Notes: generated by a model not told the origin, from the letters alone. A DNA stretch of 10,307 nt from Spirochaetota bacterium (GCA_023438065.1 JAEXRH010000001.1:1-10307), one strand, 5' to 3'; shown: positions 1 to 5,355, counted from the stretch's first letter. Program-made: numbers and translations.

Positions 1-17
1 TTAGTTTCAAAGACCAT
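1..17 (-). CDS. Possible start of a gene running off the left edge
   Basis: On the minus strand an ATG at 17-15 opens a frame reading M-V-F-E-T before the window ends. A Shine-Dalgarno-like GGAAGG sits four bases upstream of AAAATG's last A-run, and a good promoter candidate lies about 80 bases further upstream. Five codons cannot identify a product. The ATG could also fall inside a longer structured leader whose real gene starts outside the window, so this is only a tentative start. Confidence 0.22.
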
Positions 18-91
18 TTTGCCTTCCGCAACTCGCGTCGTTTCAGGCTTATTCGTTCTCGCTACCCCGTTTACCGTAGCGGCGAGTGAAT
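18..91 (-). promoter_or_regulatory. Structured 5' leader with a hairpin over the ribosome binding site
   Basis: This GC-rich stretch lies between a minus-strand promoter candidate and the ATG at 17. Read on the minus strand it holds two stem-loops. The first pairs CGCTAC with GTAGCG around a 10-nt loop (about 60-81). The second is GCCT...AGGC enclosing CGAC-GCGA-GTTG, an inner stem with a GNRA-type tetraloop (about 23-50). The 3' arm of the second includes part of the GGAAGG Shine-Dalgarno, so folding could limit ribosome access. The order CCGCTACGGTAA, then AAGCC, a GNRA hairpin, then GGAAGGC, resembles the middle of a cobalamin riboswitch. However, the canonical 5' GGTG hairpin is not recognisable, and the 3' B12 box would lie outside the window. 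A cis-acting leader is plausible; the class is unproven. Confidence 0.3.
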
Positions 92-93
92 CG

Positions 94-123
94 ACTGTAT
101 CACACTTCTTTTTTCCTTGTCAA
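94..123 (-). promoter_or_regulatory. Sigma-70-type promoter for the left-edge transcript
   Basis: On the minus strand TTGACA (123-118) matches the -35 consensus exactly. It is followed after 18 bases by TACAGT (99-94), which matches four of six -10 positions. Transcription would begin near 87 and read leftwards through the structured leader. Confidence 0.45.
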
Positions 124-185
124 TCACTGTCGAGCGTTTTTTCTGTTTTTTATTTCAGGTTAAAAACTCGGTTTCATCATTTACC

Positions 186-210
186 AAAAAAGCATCGGAA
201 TAATCCGCAC
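186..210 (-). terminator. Modest intrinsic terminator with U6 tract
   Basis: On the minus strand a hairpin (GTGCGGA, loop TTAT, TCCGATGC) is followed directly by six T residues (191-186). The core is four strong pairs, then a bulged A and two wobble pairs, so it is a medium-strength terminator. It could end the small-RNA candidate starting near 278 and also serve as the terminator of pgsA. Confidence 0.4.
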
Positions 211-278
211 CGTTCTACAGTAAATCGCATGATTTTCAAAGAAATGCGCTGTTTTCACTTTCGGTCCGCAGCGCAACG
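186..278 (-). ncRNA. Candidate small RNA of about 90 nt
   Basis: The segment has its own promoter candidate (285-314), an intrinsic terminator with a U tract (186-210), and no convincing reading frame. Read on the minus strand it contains three successive stem-loops. The first pairs TGCGCTG with CAGCGCA (7 bp, arms 269-275 and 245-251). The second is AAATC-ATGC-GATTT (5 bp, near 225-240). The third is the terminator hairpin. The first arm can alternatively form a smaller TCCG/CGGA hairpin. A 17-codon frame beginning ATGCGATTT is present but lacks a ribosome binding site. The region could instead be only the 3' end of pgsA mRNA. No known RNA family is recognised. Confidence 0.3.
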
Positions 279-284
279 GACGAA

Positions 285-314
285 TTTATATCACCATATC
301 ACCTTGGAGGTCAA
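285..314 (-). promoter_or_regulatory. Sigma-70-type promoter just downstream of pgsA
   Basis: On the minus strand TTGACC (314-309, five of six) and TATAAA (290-285, five of six) are separated by 18 bases. The predicted start is near 278. It lies after the pgsA stop codon, so it would drive a transcript separate from pgsA. Two tandem copies of an 8-bp sequence sit in the spacer and over the -10. Confidence 0.45.
288..303. repeat. Tandem direct repeat of 8 bp, two copies
   Basis: ATATCACC occurs twice head to tail (288-295 and 296-303), reading GGTGATAT twice on the minus strand. One copy lies in the promoter spacer and the other overlaps the -10 element. This placement suits a repressor site, although two copies of 8 bp can also arise by chance. 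Confidence 0.5.
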
Positions 315-345
315 GCGAAATTTTGAAAGAACGAAACGAATTTCA

Positions 346-936
346 TTATTTGTCTTTTTTACGCAAAATCGCGGAGAAATGCACGAGGTAATCGGTAAAC
401 GACGCAATGGACGCGAATACGGCAACTCCGTACAGCGCCAGGTTCGCGATTCTCAACTGAGCGCCGATCGGCGCGATATCGAAACCAAGACGAATCGCGG
501 ATTCAATCGCGAGCGAAAATCCCGCGGCTACGATGTAGAGCACGGTTTTCGCCTTGCCGCCCTTACGCGCGCCGATCGCGACTCCTTCACGGCTCGCGAG
601 CATGCGAACGAACTGCATCCCCATCTCGCGGTAGATGATCACCAGAAAGAGAAATGCGGGGAGATACCCGGAAACGACGAAGGCGAACATGACGGTCAGA
701 TTCGCGAGCACGTCCGCAAAGGGATCGAAAAGCTTCCCGAAATCGGAAACGACCTTATGCTTGCGCGCGTAATACCCGTCGAGAAAATCGGTGAACTCCA
801 TGAAACCGAAAAGGGGAATCAATATGAAAACCGATACGGAGTCTCCAAACCCCATCCACCGGGGAAGAAAAAAAAGGATGAAGAACAAAGGAGCGAGCAC
901 GATCCTCACGGTCGTATAAAAATCGGACAGTTTCAT
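346..936 (-). CDS. pgsA: CDP-diacylglycerol--glycerol-3-phosphate 3-phosphatidyltransferase
   Basis: This 196-residue integral membrane enzyme would transfer a phosphatidyl group from CDP-diacylglycerol to glycerol-3-phosphate, the committed step toward phosphatidylglycerol. The complete CDP-alcohol phosphatidyltransferase signature is present: D50, D53-G54, A57-R58, then G67, D71 and D75 at the correct spacing. The aspartates bind the divalent metals and the CDP moiety. The N-terminus (TTVRIVLAP) and an internal Tyr-Arg-Glu near 102-104, followed by a Gly-Lys-x-Lys-Thr segment, are typical of PgsA. Several hydrophobic membrane segments are evident, and the length is normal for the family. 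The ATG at 936 is the first start codon after an in-frame TAG five codons upstream. The only ribosome binding hint is a weak AGGA ten bases before it. It is transcribed away from a second family member. A related glycerol or inositol acceptor cannot be fully excluded. Confidence 0.86.
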   Translation of the reverse strand: MKLSDFYTTVRIVLAPLFFILFFLPRWMGFGDSVSVFILIPLFGFMEFTDFLDGYYARKHKVVSDFGKLFDPFADVLANLTVMFAFVVSGYLPAFLFLVIIYREMGMQFVRMLASREGVAIGARKGGKAKTVLYIVAAGFSLAIESAIRLGFDIAPIGAQLRIANLALYGVAVFASIASFTDYLVHFSAILRKKDK

Positions 937-942
937 GCAATA

Positions 943-971
943 ACTATCCTATTTGACAAAGGAAGTGTCAA
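943..971 (-). promoter_or_regulatory. Promoter of pgsA, interlocked with the opposite promoter
   Basis: On the minus strand TTGACA (971-966, perfect -35) is followed after 17 bases by GATAGT (948-943, four of six). Six bases separate this -10 from the ATG, which would place the transcript start at or next to the start codon. The -35 element of the opposite promoter lies inside this spacer. Confidence 0.5.
953..971. repeat. Inverted repeat TTGACA-N7-TGTCAA
   Basis: Perfect 6-bp arms (953-958 and 966-971) flank a 7-bp centre. The arms are the -35 hexamers of the two divergent promoters, and the dyad axis at 962 is also the exact midpoint of the two start codons. Confidence 0.75.
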
Positions 972-981
972 GCTATACTAT
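953..981 (+). promoter_or_regulatory. Promoter of the second CDP-alcohol transferase gene
   Basis: TTGACA (953-958, perfect) and TACTAT (976-981, four of six, fitting TANNNT) are separated by 17 bases. Six bases separate the -10 from the ATG at 988, so the message would be leaderless or nearly so. A TATACT at 974-979 is an alternative -10, but only 15 bases from the -35. Confidence 0.5.
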
Positions 982-987
982 TTATCC

Positions 988-1767
988 ATGGAAAGAAGCA
1001 TCTTCCGAACAGTGCTTTGCTATGCGGCACTTCAGTTGCTCTTTATCTCGCTGTTCGGGGTTGCGCAGGCGATTCCCGCCAACCAGATCACCATCTACGG
1101 CGTTGCGTCGATCCTTCTCCATACGCTGTTGTACGCGTTCCTCCTGATCTTCAAAAAGGACTTCTTCAATCTTTCCACCGGGGCCCCCCTCAGCAGAATC
1201 AACACGGCGAACCGGATCACCCTCTTGCGGATCTCGAGCCTGCCGACCATCGCGTACCTGCTTCATTACAACGACATCGCGCGCATCAGGATACTGTTGC
1301 CGATTCTCCTCGTGCTCGTATTCCTGACCGATACCTTCGACGGGCAAATCGCCCGAAGGAGAAAACAGATAACCAAGATGGGTTCGATGCTCGACTCGAT
1401 CAGCGACTACTCGCTCCTGTTCGTCATATCCATCGTCTATTTTAAAAACGACATCGTGCCCCGCTGGTTCTTCTTCCTCATTTTCTTCCGGCTCTTCCTG
1501 CAGGCGGTCGGGATGCTCGTATTCATCATCCTCAAGAAACCGATCGAGACGAAATCGACGTGGGGCGGAAAGATCACGATCGCGACGACGATGACGCTCT
1601 ACGTCGTCGAACTCGCGCGCCTGTTCCTCCCGCAAGAATTTTCCCCCGCTTTCAGGATCGCCGAATACGCGAGCGGGGCGATAATCCTCGCGCTCTGCCT
1701 GGAGAAGGCCATGATTTTCTTCCGGCAGGGAAAGACGGTTCGCATGGATCGCAAAGCCGGCTCCTGA
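988..1767 (+). CDS. CDP-alcohol phosphatidyltransferase family membrane protein
   Basis: This 259-residue membrane protein carries the full family signature D115, D118-G119, A122-R123, G132, D136 and D140. It is therefore expected to be an active transferase moving a phospho-alcohol or phosphatidyl group through a CDP-linked donor. Two hydrophobic segments (about 8-30 and 35-55) precede the usual catalytic start (INTANRITLLR, 71-81). That makes it longer than PgsA at the N-terminus. Further membrane segments lie near 84-113, 141-152, 157-182 and 197-214. The acceptor cannot be read from sequence. Treponemes are known to use a CDP-choline route to phosphatidylcholine, so a choline- or ethanolaminephosphotransferase role is one option, and a phosphatidylserine or phosphatidylinositol type another. 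The ATG at 988 lacks a Shine-Dalgarno at usable distance, unlike most other genes here. Its stop is nine bases from the converging stop of the next gene, and no terminator is visible between them. Confidence 0.82.
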   Translation: MERSIFRTVLCYAALQLLFISLFGVAQAIPANQITIYGVASILLHTLLYAFLLIFKKDFFNLSTGAPLSRINTANRITLLRISSLPTIAYLLHYNDIARIRILLPILLVLVFLTDTFDGQIARRRKQITKMGSMLDSISDYSLLFVISIVYFKNDIVPRWFFFLIFFRLFLQAVGMLVFIILKKPIETKSTWGGKITIATTMTLYVVELARLFLPQEFSPAFRIAEYASGAIILALCLEKAMIFFRQGKTVRMDRKAGS

Positions 1768-1776
1768 CGGAACGAC

Positions 1777-2598
1777 TCACGGATACGACTTGTAATCCTG
1801 TACGATGCTGATGCCCGAGGTAATCTTCTTGCCCGGCGCCATCGTCCGCGCGACGGTGAGAACCTTCTCGATTACGGCGGCCGAGTCCGCGACGCCATGA
1901 AGCATGATCTCCGACGCGGTCGAGGTCGCCTCGAGGAAATGAACCGGTATCTTCAGGTCAAACACGATATGGTTCACTATTCTCTGGGCAAGGAGCAGCT
2001 CGGCGATCCGGGCGAGACCTTCTGCCTCCTGCACCGCGGTAACGGTCCGGACGCACGCCTCGTGAATGATCGCGGCGCCGATCTCGGGGTTGATCGCGTC
2101 GGTCGTCAGGACGATGTTGTAGCTCGCCGGGTCGTCATGGTCGATATTGAAAAAGCACTTATGGAAACCGCGTCTGTTCGCGTCGCTTTCGGCCATCAGG
2201 GCCTGGGCTTTTTTCTCGGTCCACGAGAATTCCTTCATGAGCCGCTGCACGCGAATCTCGTCCGACGACACGAGCCTGACGGCGTAACAGCCGGGAACGT
2301 CCTTCAGGATCGCGAAGCCTCCGCGTCCGATGAACACGCAGTTTCCGTCCTTCGCGCGCTCGTACACCGCCTCGCGCAGGTAGTCGAAATACTCGTCGCG
2401 GTCACGCGCGAGCGACGCCCAAAAACCGGGTTTCCGCTCGTCGTATTTCCGGAGTTTCTCCTCGGTAATGCCATGCTTGACGAGGTCCGCCTCGAGCATC
2501 TTTCGGTTGATGAACGCGTAGCCGAGCTGTCGGGACAACTCGGTGGCCACCTCGTCTCCGAACGACGCTATTTGCCGGGAAATCGTGATGATTGCCAT
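1777..2598 (-). CDS. Cytidylate-kinase-like protein with a C-terminal BON-like domain
   Basis: Residues 1-190 resemble the cytidylate kinase-like family of P-loop proteins. They open with ITISRQ, continue with NRKML near 31, GRGGFAIL at 91-98, and DPASYNIVLTTDAI at 156-169, which corresponds to the family's D-P-x-x-Y-D-L-V-x-N-T-D segment. The nucleotide-binding loop is degenerate: the family's GSGG pattern is replaced by ASFG at 11-14. Residues about 202-267 look like a BON domain, with a predicted strand, IMLHGVADSAA, a helix, and a closing strand ISIVQDY. BON domains usually contact membranes or ligands. True cytidylate kinases have about 220-230 residues, so the extra tail of roughly 70 is notable. 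A strong AAAGGAGGT just upstream fixes the ATG. Kinase activity on CMP is uncertain, and a regulatory nucleotide-sensing role is an alternative. Confidence 0.7.
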   Translation of the reverse strand: MAIITISRQIASFGDEVATELSRQLGYAFINRKMLEADLVKHGITEEKLRKYDERKPGFWASLARDRDEYFDYLREAVYERAKDGNCVFIGRGGFAILKDVPGCYAVRLVSSDEIRVQRLMKEFSWTEKKAQALMAESDANRRGFHKCFFNIDHDDPASYNIVLTTDAINPEIGAAIIHEACVRTVTAVQEAEGLARIAELLLAQRIVNHIVFDLKIPVHFLEATSTASEIMLHGVADSAAVIEKVLTVARTMAPGKKITSGISIVQDYKSYP

Positions 2599-2635
2599 AT
2601 CGAACCTCCTTTCTTTGCTGTATTATCCTACCTAA

Positions 2636-2664
2636 AGAATAGGACCGCCGATTCGATCTGTCAA
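2636..2664 (-). promoter_or_regulatory. Promoter of the cytidylate-kinase-like gene
   Basis: On the minus strand TTGACA (2664-2659, perfect) and TATTCT (2641-2636, four of six) are separated by exactly 17 bases. The start would be near 2629, giving a leader of about 30 nt that ends in the strong Shine-Dalgarno. The -35 overlaps the first bases of the Shine-Dalgarno of the divergent NUDIX gene. A weak dyad TCCTA/TAGGA (2626-2630, 2640-2644) brackets the -10 and may be chance. No comparable rightward promoter for the NUDIX gene was found in this 80-bp gap. Confidence 0.55.
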
Positions 2665-2678
2665 AGGAGATTTCCGCA

Positions 2679-3248
2679 ATGGACGAAAGAGAGCTTTCAT
2701 GGAACCCGATACGCCGCGAAACGGTATATTCCACGAGGATATTCGACATCAGGGAGATTACGAGCCTTTCGCCCGAAAAAGACGAGAAACGATTCTTTAC
2801 GCTTCATGCATCGGATTGGGTCATCGTCGTTCCAGCCATTCGCGACGAGAAAGGCGACGTGCGCTTTCTCATGGTGCGCCAGTGGCGGCACGGTTCCGAG
2901 GAAATCAGCCTCGAATTCCCGGGCGGCGTGATCGACCCGGGCGAGACGCCCGAGGAGGGCGCGCGGCGGGAATTGCTCGAGGAGACGGGATATCGGGCGG
3001 GAACGATCATCCCCGTCGCGAGCCTTTCGCCCAATCCCGCGATCATGGATAACGCCTGCCACGTCTTCATCGCCGAGGATCTCGAAAATACCCGCGAGAC
3101 CGCCCCGGACGACGACGAGTACATCGCGATCGAGACCGTCAGCTTCGATGACGCGTTCAGGGGCATGGGGCACGGCTCGTTCCGGCACGGGCTCATGGCC
3201 TCGGCCATGTTTTTGTACATCCAAAAAAAAGGCTGCCCCGGGAGGTGA
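2679..3248 (+). CDS. NUDIX hydrolase, probable ADP-ribose or nucleotide-sugar pyrophosphatase
   Basis: This 189-residue cytosolic protein contains a perfect Nudix box at residues 83-105: G83, E89, R97-E98, E101-E102 and G104. These residues bind the magnesium ions that support cleavage of a nucleoside diphosphate linked to another group. An N-terminal antiparallel region precedes the box, with F39-F40-x-L-H and V-V-P-A near 50-53. After it comes the segment SLSPNPAIMDNACHVFIAED (115-134), as in ADP-ribose pyrophosphatase-type enzymes, and an acidic loop DDDE at 144-147. Substrate choice among ADP-ribose, nucleotide sugars and related compounds cannot be settled. AAAGGAGA lies eight bases before the ATG at 2679 and supports that start. 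The last five codons, including a Cys-Pro-Gly-Arg end, fall inside the terminator hairpin of the converging operon. Confidence 0.85.
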   Translation: MDERELSWNPIRRETVYSTRIFDIREITSLSPEKDEKRFFTLHASDWVIVVPAIRDEKGDVRFLMVRQWRHGSEEISLEFPGGVIDPGETPEEGARRELLEETGYRAGTIIPVASLSPNPAIMDNACHVFIAEDLENTRETAPDDDEYIAIETVSFDDAFRGMGHGSFRHGLMASAMFLYIQKKGCPGR

Positions 3249-3262
3249 AGCCCGGGACAGCC
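3223..3262 (-). terminator. Strong intrinsic terminator of the lipoprotein-LysM operon
   Basis: Arms 3251-3262 and 3231-3242 form a 12-bp stem with one C/A mismatch around an 8-nt loop. On the minus strand the stem is followed immediately by eight T residues (3230-3223). The plus strand lacks a T tract after the stem, so termination is directional. The T tract and one arm are coding sequence of the NUDIX gene. Confidence 0.85.
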
Positions 3263-3298
3263 CGTTACGCGCCGCGTATCGCCGCGGCGTAATCGTCG

Positions 3299-4009
3299 TT
3301 ACTTCTTCTTCGCCTTCGAGTACGGCTCGTACTGTATTGCGGGGTCGTATTCGCCTTCGCGAAGCTCGCCCGACAGGCTCGGGACCGAGAGGATCATCCC
3401 CGGCTCGAGCAGATCGGGATCGTCGGGCCGCTTGAGCGCCTTGCGATTCGCGTCGTAGAGTTTCTTCCACATGAGCGGGTCGCCGTAAATCGCGGGATTC
3501 TTCGCGATGTTCCACAGGCAATCGCGGGTCGAGCGCCAGACGCCGACGCGGTATCGGGCCGGAAGCGGGAATACCTCGCGGACGTCGGCAAGCGCGGCTA
3601 GGGCGATTTCGGCCTGCGCCTTGGCGCCCGCGTAATCCTCGGAGGCGAAAAGGCCGTCTCCTGACGCGATAGCCCCGGTCGCCGCCTTGAAGGCGTCGGG
3701 ATAGAACCGCTCGGCCTTCTTCTCGGTCGCCCAGGTAAGGCGCGTGCGCGCTTTCAGGAGGGCGGTCTCCGCGTCCGAGCGAACGATTGCCTTCTCGATG
3801 AAGGCCCGCGAGAGCTCGGCGTTCTTCTCGGCCTCGGCCGCGTACGACACCGACGCGTCATAGTCGCCCTCATCGAAGGCCTTGGCCGCGAGATCGCTAT
3901 ACGCGCGGCTCTTTCGCTGAAACTCGTTATTGTCCCAAGAGGCCGCTGAAAGCGGAAGGATCGAGACGGCGCAGACAAGGCACGCGGCAATCAAACAACG
4001 ATTTTTCAT
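3299..4009 (-). CDS. Exported LysM-domain protein with helical repeat region
   Basis: This 236-residue protein starts with a signal peptide (M-K-N-R, hydrophobic core about 6-20, likely cleavage after Ser-Ala-Ala at 21-23), so it should be periplasmic or envelope-associated. Residues about 30-145 are alanine-rich helices resembling TPR-type packing. They include the unit F-Y-P-D-A-F (102-107) through D-Y-A-G-A-K (125-130), which also occurs in the neighbouring lipoprotein. Residues about 152-210 form an extended LysM-like module: Y-R-V, C-L-W-N-I-A-K, Y-G-D-P, then Y-D-A-N-R, and P-G-M-I-L-S-V-P. LysM modules typically bind N-acetylglucosamine-containing peptidoglycan. The tail is lysine-rich. 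The ATG overlaps the upstream stop as ATGA, with GAGGAG just before it, indicating translational coupling. Confidence 0.8.
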   Translation of the reverse strand: MKNRCLIAACLVCAVSILPLSAASWDNNEFQRKSRAYSDLAAKAFDEGDYDASVSYAAEAEKNAELSRAFIEKAIVRSDAETALLKARTRLTWATEKKAERFYPDAFKAATGAIASGDGLFASEDYAGAKAQAEIALAALADVREVFPLPARYRVGVWRSTRDCLWNIAKNPAIYGDPLMWKKLYDANRKALKRPDDPDLLEPGMILSVPSLSGELREGEYDPAIQYEPYSKAKKK

Positions 4010-5331
4010 TTGGTCTCCTCCCCGTTGGCGCTATCAACGCTCGACGCCGCTTCATCCGGCGCGCTCTCGCTCGAAACGGACTCGACGGGAACCGCTTCGG
4101 CCGGCGCCGCCTCGTCTGGCGAGGTTTCGCCCGAGACGGACTCGGCAGGAGAGACGCCGCCGGTCGCGGGCGCTTCGGGAGCGGCGGTATCGACCGCGGC
4201 CCCGCCCGCTTCGCTTTCGATCACGAACGGATCTTCGGAGAAGCCCTCGGCGTTCTCGGGAAGCGGCACGACCTCGTCGGCCTTGCGGGCAAGCTCGGAG
4301 CTCTCGTTCTGGCGCTGCTTCGCGCTCGCCATCGCGGCTTCGGCGGCATTGCGCTTGAGGGTCGCGCTCTGATAGACGTCGGTAAAGGCGACTGCTGCCG
4401 CGGAGTAACCGGTATACGCGGCTTCCCAGGAATCCTGCGAAGCGGCCTTCGCGGCCTCGTCGTTAAGGGCGGCAGCCTTGCCGTACGCGTCCGACACGGT
4501 CTTCTTCGCCTTGATCGCGTCGCAAAGCCCGCGAATCTCGGCGACCTTCTGCATTACCGGCTCGGACAGGGCCTTGAAGCCCGCGTTATTCACCTTCGCG
4601 TAGAGGCGGCACGATTCGTCGATGGCCGCGAGCGCCGCGGCGTCCGCGCTTCCGTACCCGGCGATCGCCTCGCCGTATTTCGAGTCGGCGAGGGCGTAAT
4701 CCTCGGGCCCGTACTGCACGAAGCCGTTTTGGTCGACCTTCGCCTTGAGCGCGATCGCCTCGCGGGCTTTCGTGAGAATTTGGTAGCGGATAAGGGCGAG
4801 CTGCGCGGCGTCGTACGCCTCGGCGTCCTTTCCCTCGGTCCTGAGCGCGCGGGAGTTCTCCGCGGTGGAATCGGCGAGCGCGAACTGTTCGGGATAATAC
4901 GCCTGCGCGCCCGCGTTGACGGCGGCCTCGCGCGCGGCGACGAGGGCGGCGTCCAATTCGGCGGCTATCTTCTCGTAGGAGGACTTTCTGATATCCTCGT
5001 ACCGCGCGATGGCGTCCTCGAAAGCGGCCTTCGCCGCGTCGTAATCGGTACCGTAGGCGGCAAGACCGGCCGAGCGCGACTTCTCCGCGAGGGCCCACTC
5101 GTCGCTCTTATACGAATCAAGATGGTATTTCAGGCATTCCGCCCTGAGCGCCTCCACGCGATCCCTGAGCGCGGCAAGCGCGTCGTCGACCGGCTTCGTC
5201 CCGGTCGTCTGGACCGTTTCGCTCGGCGGCGCATTCGTTTCCGTTGCCTTCGGCGCGGTTTTGCAACCGGCGAAAGCAAGCGCGAACGCGAGGGCCGTAG
5301 CCATGCAGAACGTTGCTTTCAGTATTTTCAT
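4006..5331 (-). CDS. Helical-repeat lipoprotein with acidic disordered tail
   Basis: This 441-residue protein has a lipoprotein signal peptide ending A-L-A-F-A-G with Cys23 as the predicted lipidated residue. Phe at -3 is atypical in general but common in spirochaete lipoboxes. Residues about 48-350 are almost wholly helical and alanine-rich. At least three related units begin at Y74, Y146 and Y207, each with a Tyr, then an acidic residue, then an aromatic residue and Ala-Leu-Ala, closing at a Tyr about 37 residues later. Residues 360-441 are acidic, Ser/Pro/Ala-rich and probably disordered. GGGAGGT a few bases upstream chooses the ATG at 5331 over an in-frame ATG 33 bases earlier that would bury the signal peptide. 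It is the first gene of an operon with the LysM protein. A structural periplasmic role is inferred; the exact function is unknown. Confidence 0.75.
   Translation of the reverse strand: MKILKATFCMATALAFALAFAGCKTAPKATETNAPPSETVQTTGTKPVDDALAALRDRVEALRAECLKYHLDSYKSDEWALAEKSRSAGLAAYGTDYDAAKAAFEDAIARYEDIRKSSYEKIAAELDAALVAAREAAVNAGAQAYYPEQFALADSTAENSRALRTEGKDAEAYDAAQLALIRYQILTKAREAIALKAKVDQNGFVQYGPEDYALADSKYGEAIAGYGSADAAALAAIDESCRLYAKVNNAGFKALSEPVMQKVAEIRGLCDAIKAKKTVSDAYGKAAALNDEAAKAASQDSWEAAYTGYSAAAVAFTDVYQSATLKRNAAEAAMASAKQRQNESSELARKADEVVPLPENAEGFSEDPFVIESEAGGAAVDTAAPEAPATGGVSPAESVSGETSPDEAAPAEAVPVESVSSESAPDEAASSVDSANGEETK
4024..4143 (-). repeat. Two 60-bp coding repeats in the lipoprotein tail
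   Basis: Residues 397-416 and 417-436 begin as near copies: ESVSGETSPDEAA then ESVSSESAPDEAA, ten of thirteen positions identical before they diverge. The two units are exactly 20 codons apart and encode an acidic linker. Confidence 0.5.
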
Positions 5332-5355
5332 CGGAACCTCCCAACCATTTCCATC

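Noticed and set aside
1..11. TTAGTTTCAAA at the left edge recurs at 10206-10216
   Set aside because: Eleven AT-rich bases shared in different contexts, with no extension on either side, is best explained by chance; no attachment-site or repeat structure accompanies it.
200..340. Small peptide frames in the left intergenic region, for example the 17-codon frame from ATGCGATTT
   Set aside because: No ribosome binding site and no recognisable peptide character.
18..345. A tRNA, RNase P RNA, tmRNA or SRP RNA in the left intergenic region
   Set aside because: None of the conserved blocks of these RNAs could be found on either strand, only generic hairpins and short resemblances.
19..987. Upstream in-frame extension of the second CDP-alcohol transferase
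   Set aside because: The 323 codons before ATG 988 are charged, lack family similarity and are antisense to pgsA, so the gene starts at 988.
1897..2931. A 344-codon open frame crossing the kinase-like gene, the intergenic gap and the NUDIX start
   Set aside because: It runs antisense to one recognised gene and out of frame with another and shows no domain.
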